Of a DNA stretch of 44,076 nucleotides, positions 7,445 to 14,582 are shown one piece after another. The stretch lies in IMG/VR virus record IMGVR_UViG_3300035091_000016, positions 1-44,076 of that record; one strand, written 5' to 3'. The first letter of the stretch is position 1, and each line of letters starts with the position of its first letter. Origin of the DNA: a virus. The translations under genes and the position numbers were made by a program. Below the pieces are notes generated by a model. The model ran no database searches, was not told where the DNA came from, and was given only the letters and a program-made list of their open reading frames with translations.

Positions 7445-8104
7445 ATGAACCGCAACGCCAAGACCGCCGCCCGCGCGGTAGCCAACGGTACCGCCACCAA
7501 GGCCCAGTCCCAGGACTTCCGGGCCGCCGCCCTGGCGCTCGGATGGCAGGGTGCCCGCGGCCTCGGTGTCGTGAACCACACCTCCAATGAGCGGGTCCAG
7601 TCGTTCCGCCTCCTGGCCCAGTTCCTCCTGGAGGAGGCCGGGGACCACGAGGCCGCGATGGACCGCGCCGAGGAGGCCGAGATGGCCGAGATGGCCCAGG
7701 ACGAGGCGGACCGGGAGGCCCGCTGGGCCGAGTCCCAGGCCGCCAACCTGGCGGAGGCCGAGGCCGCCCGCACCGAGAACGAGGCCCCCGGCGGGATCTA
7801 CAGTCCCGAGGCCGCCCCCGTGACCGTGGTCCTGTACCGCACCCAGACCCCCACCATCCAGCTTTCCGAGGGGACCGCGGTGGACGCGGTGATCACGGAG
7901 GAGATCCTGGGCGTGACCGAGGGACTGTGCGAGTCCGGGGCCTCCCTGGAGTGCTCCCTGGAGGACCCGAGCATGGGACTCCTCCGCACGCTCCCCGAAT
8001 CGATGCTCCCGGGCCAGGAGCGAACCGTGATGCTCCAGTGCCTCCCCTGTTACGAGGCCAGCGCGGAGGCGTACGTCCGCAAGCTCCACCGGGCCACGGC
8101 ATGA
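7445..8104 (+). CDS. hypothetical protein, 219 aa
   Basis: No family recognised. Residues ~1-55 are basic and helical. Residues ~58-118 form a long Ala/Glu-rich, probably coiled-coil stretch ('EEAEMAEMAQDEADREARW'). The C-terminal ~95 residues look like a compact domain with four cysteines (CESGASLEC, CLPC) that could bind metal. The ATG at 7445 follows AAGGAG by 6 nt. The stop overlaps the ATG of the next gene (ATGA), making 7445, 8101 and 8301 a coupled set. Confidence 0.75.
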   Translation: MNRNAKTAARAVANGTATKAQSQDFRAAALALGWQGARGLGVVNHTSNERVQSFRLLAQFLLEEAGDHEAAMDRAEEAEMAEMAQDEADREARWAESQAANLAEAEAARTENEAPGGIYSPEAAPVTVVLYRTQTPTIQLSEGTAVDAVITEEILGVTEGLCESGASLECSLEDPSMGLLRTLPESMLPGQERTVMLQCLPCYEASAEAYVRKLHRATA

Positions 8105-8304
8105 GGACAGTCCTGGGGGTGTGCGCCGTGGTGTGCGCCCTCGGGGCGGTCCTCTCCGCCCTGGGCGGGGAGTGGGGTCACGCGGCGGCCTGGGCTTTCG
8201 GGTTCTGGATGGCGTGCGGGTGGTTCATCGCGGTATCGGTCTCGATGGCCGCCAAGGCCGGGGACGAGGGCATGGCCCGAGACGAGGGGGACGAGGACAG
8301 ATGA
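8101..8304 (+). CDS. two-pass membrane protein, 67 aa
   Basis: Two hydrophobic segments (about residues 4-20 and 27-50) with a short GEWGH turn, then a charged tail rich in Glu and Asp. The ATG overlaps the preceding stop and its TGA overlaps the next ATG, both as ATGA, which supports the short frame as real. Function unknown; holin-like topology is present but the position in the early region argues against lysis. Confidence 0.65.
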   Translation: MRTVLGVCAVVCALGAVLSALGGEWGHAAAWAFGFWMACGWFIAVSVSMAAKAGDEGMARDEGDEDR

Positions 8305-8543
8305 GAGACCAAGAGCGCGCCGTGGTGGACGCGGCCAAGGCATGGGCCAACCACCCCAGCGACTCCCGGGCCAAGGCCCTCGTGGAGGCGGTCCGCAAGC
8401 TGGAGGCCAACACGTGTCCGGCCCAGGGCATCCTGGGTGACCCCGCCTGGCCGTACTCGGTCTCGTGTGAGCGGACCGAGGGCCACGAGGCGGAGTACCA
8501 CAAGGACCCCGTACGCGGTATCGAATGGCGCTCCCGCCGCTAG
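8301..8543 (+). CDS. hypothetical protein, 80 aa
   Basis: A small soluble protein: a helical N-terminal half (residues 1-38), then a Cys/His-containing half ('NTCPAQ', 'SVSCERTEGHEAEYH') that could hold a zinc ion. The ATG at 8301 overlaps the stop before it (ATGA). The stop at 8543 is 1 nt before the next early-type promoter. No family recognised. Confidence 0.65.
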   Translation: MRDQERAVVDAAKAWANHPSDSRAKALVEAVRKLEANTCPAQGILGDPAWPYSVSCERTEGHEAEYHKDPVRGIEWRSRR

Positions 8544-8544
8544 G

Positions 8545-8560
8545 CGTGGTGTGCTATAGT
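8545..8560 (+). promoter_or_regulatory. early-type extended -10 promoter
   Basis: A full match CGTGGTGTGCTATAGT begins 1 nt after the preceding stop codon. No good -35 is present, so the extended -10 element must carry recognition. It drives 8588 onward. Confidence 0.8.
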
Positions 8561-8587
8561 TCAGGTACCAACGGACGAGGAGGCAAC

Positions 8588-8830
8588 ATGCGAGGCACGT
8601 ACTTCCGGTGGACCGCCCGCCAGCGCGTGGGGAGTACCCAGGGGGTCAACGTCCTCCAGGCGGACATCCTGGGGGCGGACACGGACATTGTGGCGGACCC
8701 CGCCACGGGACTGGTCACGGTCAAGGTGCCGGACCGCCCCCTGGATGCGGACGAGGCCCGGATGATCGGGGTCCGCATCATTGAGGCGGCGGCCCTGGCG
8801 GACAACGGCCGATCGGTGCGCGAACCGTGA
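8588..8830 (+). CDS. hypothetical protein, 80 aa
   Basis: A small beta-rich protein ('GTYFRWTARQRV', 'GLVTVKVPD') with a C-terminal helix. No family recognised. GAGGAGG lies 5 nt before the ATG. It is first in a set of overlapping genes (8588 to 12955) that leads into the helicase and nuclease genes. Confidence 0.7.
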   Translation: MRGTYFRWTARQRVGSTQGVNVLQADILGADTDIVADPATGLVTVKVPDRPLDADEARMIGVRIIEAAALADNGRSVREP

Positions 8831-9288
8831 TGCCGGAAGCGGGGGCGGTCATTGAGGCCGCCCGCCGCTTCCTCTCCGGCCCCCTGGATGGGTCGGACGG
8901 AGCGGTGGCAGCGATGGAGGAGGCGGTGGCCGCCCTGGACGCCAAGCTGGCGTCCCTGGGGTCCGAGCCCTCCCGCACGGAGCAAGACCGTACCTGGGGT
9001 GAGGTAGTGGCGGGGGACGAGGTCCTGTCCGTCAAGACCGGGAAGTGGTACGAGGTGGGGACCACGGTCCGGACCACCGAGGGCAAGGCAAAGATCATGA
9101 TCAAGGGGAACCCCAAGCCCATCCTCCGCACCCCGTCGGACCCCGTGCGCCTCAAGCGCGGGGTGGAGGGTGACGCGGTGGACATCGTGGAGGTTCTGTT
9201 CTCCGGCACTACCCGGGCCACGGTCACCCGTGGCGGCGGGGATGCCGGACCCATGCTCACGGACAAGGTGGAGGACGATGATGAGTAA
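8830..9288 (+). CDS. hypothetical protein, 152 aa
   Basis: The N-terminal ~50 residues are helical; the rest is a beta-rich domain ('GDEVLSVKTGKWYEVG', 'VEVLFSGTTRATVTRG') with an acidic C-terminus (KVEDDDE). The ATG shares a base with the preceding stop (TGATG); an in-frame GTG one codon earlier is possible. No family recognised. Confidence 0.7.
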   Translation: MPEAGAVIEAARRFLSGPLDGSDGAVAAMEEAVAALDAKLASLGSEPSRTEQDRTWGEVVAGDEVLSVKTGKWYEVGTTVRTTEGKAKIMIKGNPKPILRTPSDPVRLKRGVEGDAVDIVEVLFSGTTRATVTRGGGDAGPMLTDKVEDDDE

Positions 9289-9550
9289 AAGGGGAGTGGC
9301 GCTCGGTGTCCTGGTTGCTGTCACGCTGGTTGGCCTCGTTACCTGGGCGGTAGTGGCCATGCACAACTGGGAGAAGGCTTGCCACGAGATGGGCGGGTCC
9401 GTAGATGAGCGGTACGAGTACACCGCGATGGACACCACGTACACGTACGATGCCAAGGGCAACGTGACGGGGGTCATCATCACCCCGCGGGATGTCTACT
9501 CGTATCACTGCATGGTGAACGGCCAGGAGGTGGACCCCGATGGCAAGTGA
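9281..9550 (+). CDS. small membrane-anchored protein, 89 aa
   Basis: A cationic N-terminus (MSKR) and one hydrophobic segment (residues ~6-27) are followed by a ~60-residue domain with two cysteines in the order C-x3-GG ... HC ('ACHEMGGS', 'YHCMVNG'), much like the 7150 protein though otherwise different. GGAGG lies 6 nt before the ATG at 9281; an ATG one codon earlier (9278) is less well spaced. An exported, disulphide-bonded domain is inferred. Function unknown. Confidence 0.7.
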   Translation: MSKRGVALGVLVAVTLVGLVTWAVVAMHNWEKACHEMGGSVDERYEYTAMDTTYTYDAKGNVTGVIITPRDVYSYHCMVNGQEVDPDGK

Positions 9551-9740
9551 GGACGAGGACTGGATGGACGTGGCTCCCGCCACCGAGGCGATGGGTACGC
9601 CGTTCGTGGCGGCCCTCCGCGGAGAGTGTGACGAGTGCGCGTGCGGCATCCGCCCCGGAGAGATGATCCAACGGACCGATGGCGGGTACGCGCACGCTCT
9701 GTGCCTCCGCCTCCTCATGCGCCCGGTGGTGTGGGAATGA
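9540..9740 (+). CDS. small zinc-ribbon-like protein with WMD tag, 66 aa
   Basis: The N-terminus carries an acidic tag (SEDEDWMDVAPA, residues 3-14) that recurs in the 11939 and 13307 proteins. It is followed by a likely metal-binding core: C30, C33, C35 and C55 in 'CDECACG ... HALC', similar to small PARP-type/LIM-like zinc fingers. The frame overlaps the stop of 9281 by 11 nt and its own stop overlaps the next ATG (ATGA). The shared tag suggests a partner in the recombination machinery; the role is unknown. Confidence 0.7.
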   Translation: MASEDEDWMDVAPATEAMGTPFVAALRGECDECACGIRPGEMIQRTDGGYAHALCLRLLMRPVVWE

Positions 9741-9943
9741 ACGGGCGCGCGGTGTGCCAGCGGTACGAGGTAGGGGACCGCCAGCGGACCATCCTCATGA
9801 GGGCCAACCTGGACCTCGTGATGACCCTGGACGGACCCGAGCGCAAGGCCGCCATGCGCCTCGTGCGCCGGGGAATCCTTACGCGCCAACGGTTCGGGAG
9901 TCCGTCCATTGGATGGATCACTATCTACAGGATCAACCCGTGA
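9737..9943 (+). CDS. hypothetical protein, 68 aa
   Basis: A basic small protein with a helix (residues ~20-45) followed by 'RLVRRGILTRQRFGS', which could be a small winged-helix or nucleic-acid-binding fold. Start and stop both overlap neighbours (ATGA, GTGA). No family recognised. Confidence 0.65.
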   Translation: MNGRAVCQRYEVGDRQRTILMRANLDLVMTLDGPERKAAMRLVRRGILTRQRFGSPSIGWITIYRINP

Positions 9944-11592
9944 GCATCCTCCGCGGGTACCAGACGGCGCTCCTGGATGCGTTCCAGGAGCGCCTGGCGG
10001 ATGGGGACCTGAACCGCGGAGCGGCGGAGATCCCCACCGGGACCGGTAAGACCGTGACCGGGGCCGCGGGCGCGGTCCGGGCCGGAGGCGCGCTCATCCT
10101 CACGCACACCGAGGAGATCACGGGCCAGTGGGAGGAGAAGCTGGCCTTTGCCGCGCGCAAGACCAACCTCTCAATCGGGGTGGTCAAGGCGGGCCGGAAC
10201 GAGCCCTCCGCGGACCTCGTGGTGGGCTCCGTCCAGACCCTCCGGAACCCGGACCGGATGCGCCAGATTGGCCGCCGGGGGTTCATCATCGCGGACGAGT
10301 GCCACCATGCGGTGTCACCCTCCTGGATGGATGTCCTGGGCCAGGCTGGCGCATGGGACGGGGTGCCCACGCTCGGGTTGACCGCCACCCTCAAGCGGTC
10401 CGATGGCCAGGGCCTCGGGCACGTCTGGCAAGACCTCGTGTTCTCCCGCTCCATCTCGTGGGCGCAACGCCAGGGGTTCCTCCTGGACGTAATCCCTTGG
10501 CGCGTAAGGGTTCCAGACCTCAAGACCACCTCGTCAGACGAGGCCCTGGACGCCATGCTGGCCGATGGCATCGCGCCGGAGGCGGTGGTGGAGACGTGGC
10601 AGGAACACGCCGCGGGACTGTCCACGGTGGTGTTTGCCCCCTTGGTCAAGTCGGCCCAGGCTTTCGCGGATGCGTTCAACGCCAAGGGAATCAAGGCCGA
10701 GGTAATCACGGGGGCACTCCCCGGCCCCGAGCGAGAGGCCATCCTGGAGCGGTACGAGGCCGGGGTGACCCGGGTCCTCTGTAACGCGATGGTCCTCACG
10801 GAGGGATGGGACTCCCCCCGGACCATGTGCGTGGTCTGGGCCAGGCCCACCACGTCCAAGCCCTTGTTCATCCAGGGCGTGGGCCGCGGGCTCCGGCCGT
10901 GGCTCTCCGCGGAGGCCCCGCCCCGCGAGGAACAACGGTGCATCCTCATTTGCGTCACGGACACCACGGGCGCGGGCCTGGCCGATGTGGCGGACCTTTC
11001 GGAGGCTCCGCTGGCCGAGGTTGAGGAGGGCAAGTCCCTCCTGGAGGCGGAGGACGAGTTCAATATCGGGGCCGCCCTGGACGAGGAGGAGGACCGGGCA
11101 TACCGCGGGCCGGTTCGGGTGGAGGAGTGGGACCTGGCCGTACAGGCATCATCCAAGGCGTGGAAGTACACCGCCGCCGGAGCGCCGTTCCTGCCGACCG
11201 CCAAGCGGTCCAAGGGGTACGTGTTCGTGGTGGGGTCCAATGTGTACCTGTACGGACCGCACCCGAGCAACCCCCGCCGGATGGGCGCGCGCAAGCTGGC
11301 CGCCGCGCCGGACCTCTCTCTGGCAATGGCCTTGGCCGAGGACGAGGCCCAGGAGCGCGGTGGGGACATCGGAGCCCTCCTGGCGGACAAGGGCCGCGCC
11401 TGGCGTAAGGCGGTCCCCTCGGCGGACATGGTGCGCGTCGCTCGGTCCGCTGGCGTCACCGAGGCCCAGATTGCGGCCATCCTCCGCCAGCGGGCGGCGG
11501 GCAAGGCCGGGAAACTGTCAGACCTCACGGATAGCCTGTTGGCATCGCGTGTGTTGGACCCGATCGTTGGACGGATTGAGGAGCGAGTGTGA
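9940..11592 (+). CDS. SF2 DEAD/DEAH-box helicase
   Basis: A 550-residue superfamily 2 helicase. A Q-motif-like start ('LRGYQTALL') precedes Walker A 'PTGTGKT' (32-38), motif II 'DECH' (119-122), motif III 'TAT' (148-150), and the second RecA-like domain with 'LTEGWDSP' and motif VI 'QGVGRGLRP'. The layout is that of phage UvsW/RecG-like or type III restriction-like helicases that remodel branched DNA. The C-terminal ~150 residues are not recognised. GTG start at 9940 overlaps the previous stop. It is followed by a small protein and a Cas4-like nuclease, so a recombination/end-processing role is likely. Confidence 0.88.
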   Translation: MSILRGYQTALLDAFQERLADGDLNRGAAEIPTGTGKTVTGAAGAVRAGGALILTHTEEITGQWEEKLAFAARKTNLSIGVVKAGRNEPSADLVVGSVQTLRNPDRMRQIGRRGFIIADECHHAVSPSWMDVLGQAGAWDGVPTLGLTATLKRSDGQGLGHVWQDLVFSRSISWAQRQGFLLDVIPWRVRVPDLKTTSSDEALDAMLADGIAPEAVVETWQEHAAGLSTVVFAPLVKSAQAFADAFNAKGIKAEVITGALPGPEREAILERYEAGVTRVLCNAMVLTEGWDSPRTMCVVWARPTTSKPLFIQGVGRGLRPWLSAEAPPREEQRCILICVTDTTGAGLADVADLSEAPLAEVEEGKSLLEAEDEFNIGAALDEEEDRAYRGPVRVEEWDLAVQASSKAWKYTAAGAPFLPTAKRSKGYVFVVGSNVYLYGPHPSNPRRMGARKLAAAPDLSLAMALAEDEAQERGGDIGALLADKGRAWRKAVPSADMVRVARSAGVTEAQIAAILRQRAAGKAGKLSDLTDSLLASRVLDPIVGRIEERV

Positions 11593-11942
11593 CCACCACC
11601 AAGCGGAAGTACCCGGGGCCGGACAAGGCCCCGTACTGGCGCGGCAACCTGGAGGACTATCCGGGGTATGGGTTCTCCCGCGGGGAGGTGACCGATCCGG
11701 ACCACGAGTGGCGGAACAACGAGCCATTCCAGGCCAACCTCACGTTGACCGGGATCTCCCGTGGGAGGTCCGCCATCAAGTTCATGTGGAGGGACGAGGA
11801 GGGCCACTCGTTCCCGATGTTCGCCATCGATATGGCCGCCTTGGTGATGACCAAGGAGGGTGCCGCCGGAGGCAAGGCCGGAGGCCAATGGATCATCATG
11901 AAACGCGGTTCCAACTACGGAGTAGCGAGGTACGAGGCATGA
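11589..11942 (+). CDS. hypothetical protein, 117 aa
   Basis: A soluble protein between the helicase and nuclease genes, GTG start, with start and stop overlapping both neighbours. The N-terminus is basic (TTTKRKYPG) and Trp/Tyr rich; the rest is beta-rich ('QANLTLTGISRGRSAIKFMW'). No family recognised; its position suggests an accessory of the helicase-nuclease pair. Confidence 0.7.
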   Translation: MTTTKRKYPGPDKAPYWRGNLEDYPGYGFSRGEVTDPDHEWRNNEPFQANLTLTGISRGRSAIKFMWRDEEGHSFPMFAIDMAALVMTKEGAAGGKAGGQWIIMKRGSNYGVARYEA

Positions 11943-12955
11943 GCCAGGAACTAGTCCCCGCGGACCCCATCGAGACCGTGGATGCCGAGATCATCACGGA
12001 GGAGGACGAGTTCTGGATGGATGCCGCTCCGGCGGTGGACCAATACGGCGTGGACCTCCCGGGCCGCGTCAAGGGCCGGTACATCTACCCGGACCCCCCG
12101 GGCTATGTCCGGGCCAAGGGGGCCACCACGGGCTTTATGCGGATGACCAACCTGGCGTCCGCGTTCTCCGATCAGATCAGGCTCCAGCTCTGGCGGGAGC
12201 GCATGATCCTCCTGGGCCTCCGCTCGGATGAGGGCACGATGTTCGATGAACTGTGCGCCCAACCGCTGGAGCACATGGACCCCCGGGACGTGCGCGCGTA
12301 CCTGGAGCGGTTCGCCAAGGAGGCGGCCAATGCCGCGGGTGCCGATCGGGGGGCCAGGCGCGGCACCGCCCGCCACCTCATGGTCCAGACCAACCTGGAG
12401 ACCGGGACCATCGTGGGCAACCGCCGGATGAGGCTCCAGTTGTCGTCCCTCTGGGAGGCCCTGGAGCGCCACGGGCTGGAGCCCATTGAGGGCTGGAGTG
12501 AGCGCCGGGTGTGCAACCCGCGGTACCACGTCATTGGCACCCTGGACCTCCGGGTGCGGGACAAGGCCACCGGGGAGGAGGGCATCCTGGACCTCAAGAC
12601 GCAACGCTCGTTCTGGAGCTACCTGGAGATTGCCGGACAACAGTTCGGCTATGACGATGCGGAGTGGACCTGGGAGGGGCCGAACACCCCCGAGGGCCGG
12701 TGGGTCAAGAGCCCGCGCAACACCCTCACGGGCCTCATGCCGGAGAACATCGGCAAGCGGGTTGCCCTCCTGGCCCACATGCCCCAGGCCGATGGCCCGG
12801 GGACTCTCCCGGTGGAGATCCATGAGGTGTCCCTGGAGTTCGGCAAGCGCGTCCTGGACGTGGCCCTGGACAACGTGACCACCCGGAGCCTCGGGGCCTC
12901 CAAGGCCAAGGGCCGGAGAATTGGTGGTGTGAGGCCCTTGCGCCCTGGGCTATAG
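11939..12955 (+). CDS. Cas4/RecB-like PD-(D/E)XK exonuclease with WMD tag
   Basis: A 338-residue protein. The N-terminal ~35 residues hold the acidic tag 'EEDEFWMDAAPA' (21-32). The nuclease core shows D203 in 'IGTLDLRV' and D218-x-K220 in 'GILDLKTQ', the arrangement of PD-(D/E)XK nucleases of the RecB/Cas4 group used by phages for recombination; a helix with 'QQFGYDDAEW' follows, as in that group. ATG at 11939 overlaps the preceding stop (ATGA). It works next to an SF2 helicase and an SSB-like protein, giving a phage recombination module, although no annealing protein is obvious. Confidence 0.82.
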   Translation: MSQELVPADPIETVDAEIITEEDEFWMDAAPAVDQYGVDLPGRVKGRYIYPDPPGYVRAKGATTGFMRMTNLASAFSDQIRLQLWRERMILLGLRSDEGTMFDELCAQPLEHMDPRDVRAYLERFAKEAANAAGADRGARRGTARHLMVQTNLETGTIVGNRRMRLQLSSLWEALERHGLEPIEGWSERRVCNPRYHVIGTLDLRVRDKATGEEGILDLKTQRSFWSYLEIAGQQFGYDDAEWTWEGPNTPEGRWVKSPRNTLTGLMPENIGKRVALLAHMPQADGPGTLPVEIHEVSLEFGKRVLDVALDNVTTRSLGASKAKGRRIGGVRPLRPGL

Positions 12956-12968
12956 CACGTGATAGAGT
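12938..12968 (+). promoter_or_regulatory. early-type promoter for the structured RNA
   Basis: TTGCGC (12938-12943), 19-bp spacer ending GTGA, TAGAGT (12963-12968). The -35 and spacing equal those of the 19087 promoter, but the -10 region has diverged. The predicted start falls at ~12973-12975, at the foot of the first RNA hairpin. Confidence 0.65.
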
Positions 12969-12972
12969 AGGT

Positions 12973-13122
12973 ACATCGGAAGGGCCGGGGAAGCAACGGG
13001 CCTCGGGGGGACTTCCGATGGTGGCCCGATTCGCCAACGGATAGGGAGCCCTACCAAGACAGTTGGACCGGACCGCGGTGGTGAGCGCCTTAACGAGCGC
13101 GTAGGTACCGCGGTCCGGCAAG
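12973..13122 (+). ncRNA. structured leader or noncoding RNA, unknown class
   Basis: No reading frame of note is present, but the stretch is dense in perfect inverted repeats. A 9-bp stem pairs 12974-12982 with 13012-13020. CCAAC (13034-13038) pairs with GTTGG (13062-13066) around a small TAGG/CCTA hairpin (13042-13053). A perfect 12-bp stem pairs 13068-13079 with 13107-13118. The promoter just upstream would start the RNA at the first stem, and a tRNA-like gene follows 4 nt after the last. It could be a stable RNA, a precursor leader, or a regulator of the 13307 gene. I do not recognise the class. Confidence 0.6.
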
Positions 13123-13191
13123 GGGGAGTTAGCTCAACGGTAGAGCGGGCTCACTTGTAGTTGGTTGGGGGTTCAACTCCCCCACTCCCCA
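13123..13191 (+). tRNA. tRNA-Thr(TGT)-like, anticodon arm damaged
   Basis: The acceptor stem GGGGAGT/ACTCCCC, D arm GCTC-AACGGTA-GAGC and T arm GGGGG-TTCAACT-CCCCC pair perfectly. The anticodon loop reads CTTGTAG (anticodon TGT). The 3' half of the anticodon stem and variable loop is 4 nt too short: 69 nt in place of 73. Restoring GAGC after 'CTTGTAGT' would give a perfect GCTCA/TGAGC stem and a 5-nt variable loop. No CCA is encoded. It may be a decayed tRNA or one with a reduced anticodon arm. Confidence 0.65.
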
Positions 13192-13306
13192 CGCAAGGTG
13201 CAAGGCCATACCACCGCCCAAGCGGGCATGATGAGACTGGACCCCGCACCGCGCACCGCCGGACCCCGCCAGGGCAACGGCTCCGTTGAAGAGGAAGAGG
13301 AACAAG

Positions 13307-13873
13307 ATGGCCAGCAACAAGCCCGCCGAGAACGCCCCCGCTATCACGTCCGAGGACGAGGAGTGGATGGACGGAGCATCGGCAACGTTCCCCAAGGCCG
13401 AGAACCTGGCCCCGAGCGTGCCCCCGAACTTCGGTCCGGGCCGCCTCGTCGCCATCTGGGCTCAGGAGAACGGCACCCGGACGAACGACAAGGGCAAGAC
13501 GTACCCGTACGTCCAGACCCTCACCCTCGTCCTGGACAACGGTCCGGACGGAACCCAGGTGGATGACACCGTGGGCAACGCTCCGGTCCGGCTGGAGGAC
13601 TTCCAGCACAGCACGGGCGGCCTCGTGGCGCGGCTCTCCAAGCGCGTGACGGGCAAGTCCCCCAAGGGCGTGCCGCTCAAGTACCGGCCGATGATCGGTC
13701 GCATGAACACCCAGGCCAGCTCCCAGAACAAGAACGTTCCGGCGTTCTCCATCTCGGAGCCCACCCCCGAGGACATGGTGAAGGCCCGGGAGTACAAGGC
13801 GATGATCACGGCCATCAATGCCGAACTGGAGGCCGCGGACGCCAAGGACGAGGACGCCAAGGCTTTCGAGTGA
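13307..13873 (+). CDS. SSB-like protein with WMD tag, 188 aa
   Basis: An acidic tag 'SEDEEWMDGASAT' (15-27) is followed by a ~110-residue beta-rich core ('GRLVAIWAQENGT', 'YPYVQTLTLVLDNG') compatible with an OB-fold single-stranded DNA-binding protein, then a helical acidic tail ('AMITAINAELEAAD', ending DEDAKAFE), as in phage SSBs. The position beside a nuclease and helicase and the acidic tail support the call, but no motif is decisive. The ATG at 13307 has AGAGGAA at good distance; it closes a unit ended by the terminator at 13892. Confidence 0.6.
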   Translation: MASNKPAENAPAITSEDEEWMDGASATFPKAENLAPSVPPNFGPGRLVAIWAQENGTRTNDKGKTYPYVQTLTLVLDNGPDGTQVDDTVGNAPVRLEDFQHSTGGLVARLSKRVTGKSPKGVPLKYRPMIGRMNTQASSQNKNVPAFSISEPTPEDMVKAREYKAMITAINAELEAADAKDEDAKAFE

Positions 13874-13891
13874 GGCAGGAACGGTAAGCCA

Positions 13892-13927
13892 GGAACGCCC
13901 CGGGGTCGCTCATCCCCGGGGCGTTCC
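13892..13927 (+). terminator. terminator after the SSB-like gene
   Basis: A perfect 14-bp stem (13892-13905 with 13914-13927), 8-nt loop, then TCCGTCT, 18 nt beyond the stop at 13873. Confidence 0.75.
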
Positions 13928-13948
13928 TCCGTCTAACGAGGAGACCGC

Positions 13949-14503
13949 ATGACAAGCACGCTAGCGGACACGCGCCCGGGGGACATCATGTTCTCCAAGC
14001 GCCTCAAGCCCAGGGCGGTGGAGGCCCTTGTGTGGGGCGGCCAGTTGATCCTTGGGGAGACCGGGTACCCGCAACACGTGGGGGTGGTGGTCGATGGTGG
14101 CCGCCTCGTCCAGGCCATGCCGCGGGGTGCCGAGGTCATCCCCCTGGACACCCGCCACTGGACCGGGGACGTGGTGTTCATCCGGCCCAACTACCGGTCC
14201 GAGTACACCGCCCCCGCGGTGGCGCGGGCCGCCCTCCGGTACGTGGGCACCCCGTATAGCTTCCTGGACTACGCCGCGATTGCGGGCCTCCACCTCGGGG
14301 TGCGCAACGGTCCCATCCGCCGGTACGTCCGCACGAGCCAGCACATGATCTGTAGCCAGCTTGCGGACCAAGCCCTGGCGGACGCGGGCTGGCACGTGTT
14401 CGATGATGGCCGCCTGGCCCAGGACGTGACCCCCGCGGCCCTGTACCGCAAGATGAGGGCGGATGGTCCGGCCCTCGTGCTGGGCGTGACCCCCTGGGCG
14501 TAG
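13949..14503 (+). CDS. permuted NlpC/P60-like (papain-fold) hydrolase
   Basis: A 184-residue protein with the order typical of circularly permuted papain-like enzymes (YiiX/LRAT/permuted NlpC-P60): 'GDIMF' and 'QHVGVVVDGG' with H43 come first, the nucleophile C135 in 'MICSQLADQALADAGW' comes later, with 'GTPYSFLDY' between. Such enzymes cut amide or ester bonds in peptides, lipids or peptidoglycan. No signal peptide is seen. GAGGAG precedes the ATG. It lies far from the lysis genes, so a wall role, ubiquitin-like isopeptidase role or defence-related role are all open. Confidence 0.7.
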   Translation: MTSTLADTRPGDIMFSKRLKPRAVEALVWGGQLILGETGYPQHVGVVVDGGRLVQAMPRGAEVIPLDTRHWTGDVVFIRPNYRSEYTAPAVARAALRYVGTPYSFLDYAAIAGLHLGVRNGPIRRYVRTSQHMICSQLADQALADAGWHVFDDGRLAQDVTPAALYRKMRADGPALVLGVTPWA

Positions 14504-14538
14504 GCCCGGATTGAAACGTTACACATGATCCACAACGA

Positions 14539-14569
14539 GAGGCCCGCTCCCCGATCGGGGGCGGGCCTC
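14539..14569. terminator. bidirectional terminator
   Basis: GAGGCCCGC (14539-14547) pairs with GCGGGCCTC (14561-14569), with an inner CCCC/GGGG, between the convergent 13949 and 14583 genes. Confidence 0.7.
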
Positions 14570-14582
14570 CGTCATGCGTGCT

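Noticed and set aside
10317-10335. 'SWMDVL' in the SF2 helicase as a further WMD tag
   Set aside because: It lies inside the helicase core after motif II, where similar residues are usual, and lacks the acidic run.
12943-12958. Minus-strand CGTGCTATAGC resembling the early promoter
   Set aside because: The -10 ends in GC and the spacer element is incomplete; it would run antisense into the nuclease gene. The plus-strand TTGCGC/TAGAGT fits better.
12973-13191. Structured RNA plus tRNA as a tmRNA
   Set aside because: No tag reading frame, no tRNA-Ala-like acceptor identity, and the tRNA-like part is complete by itself apart from the anticodon arm.
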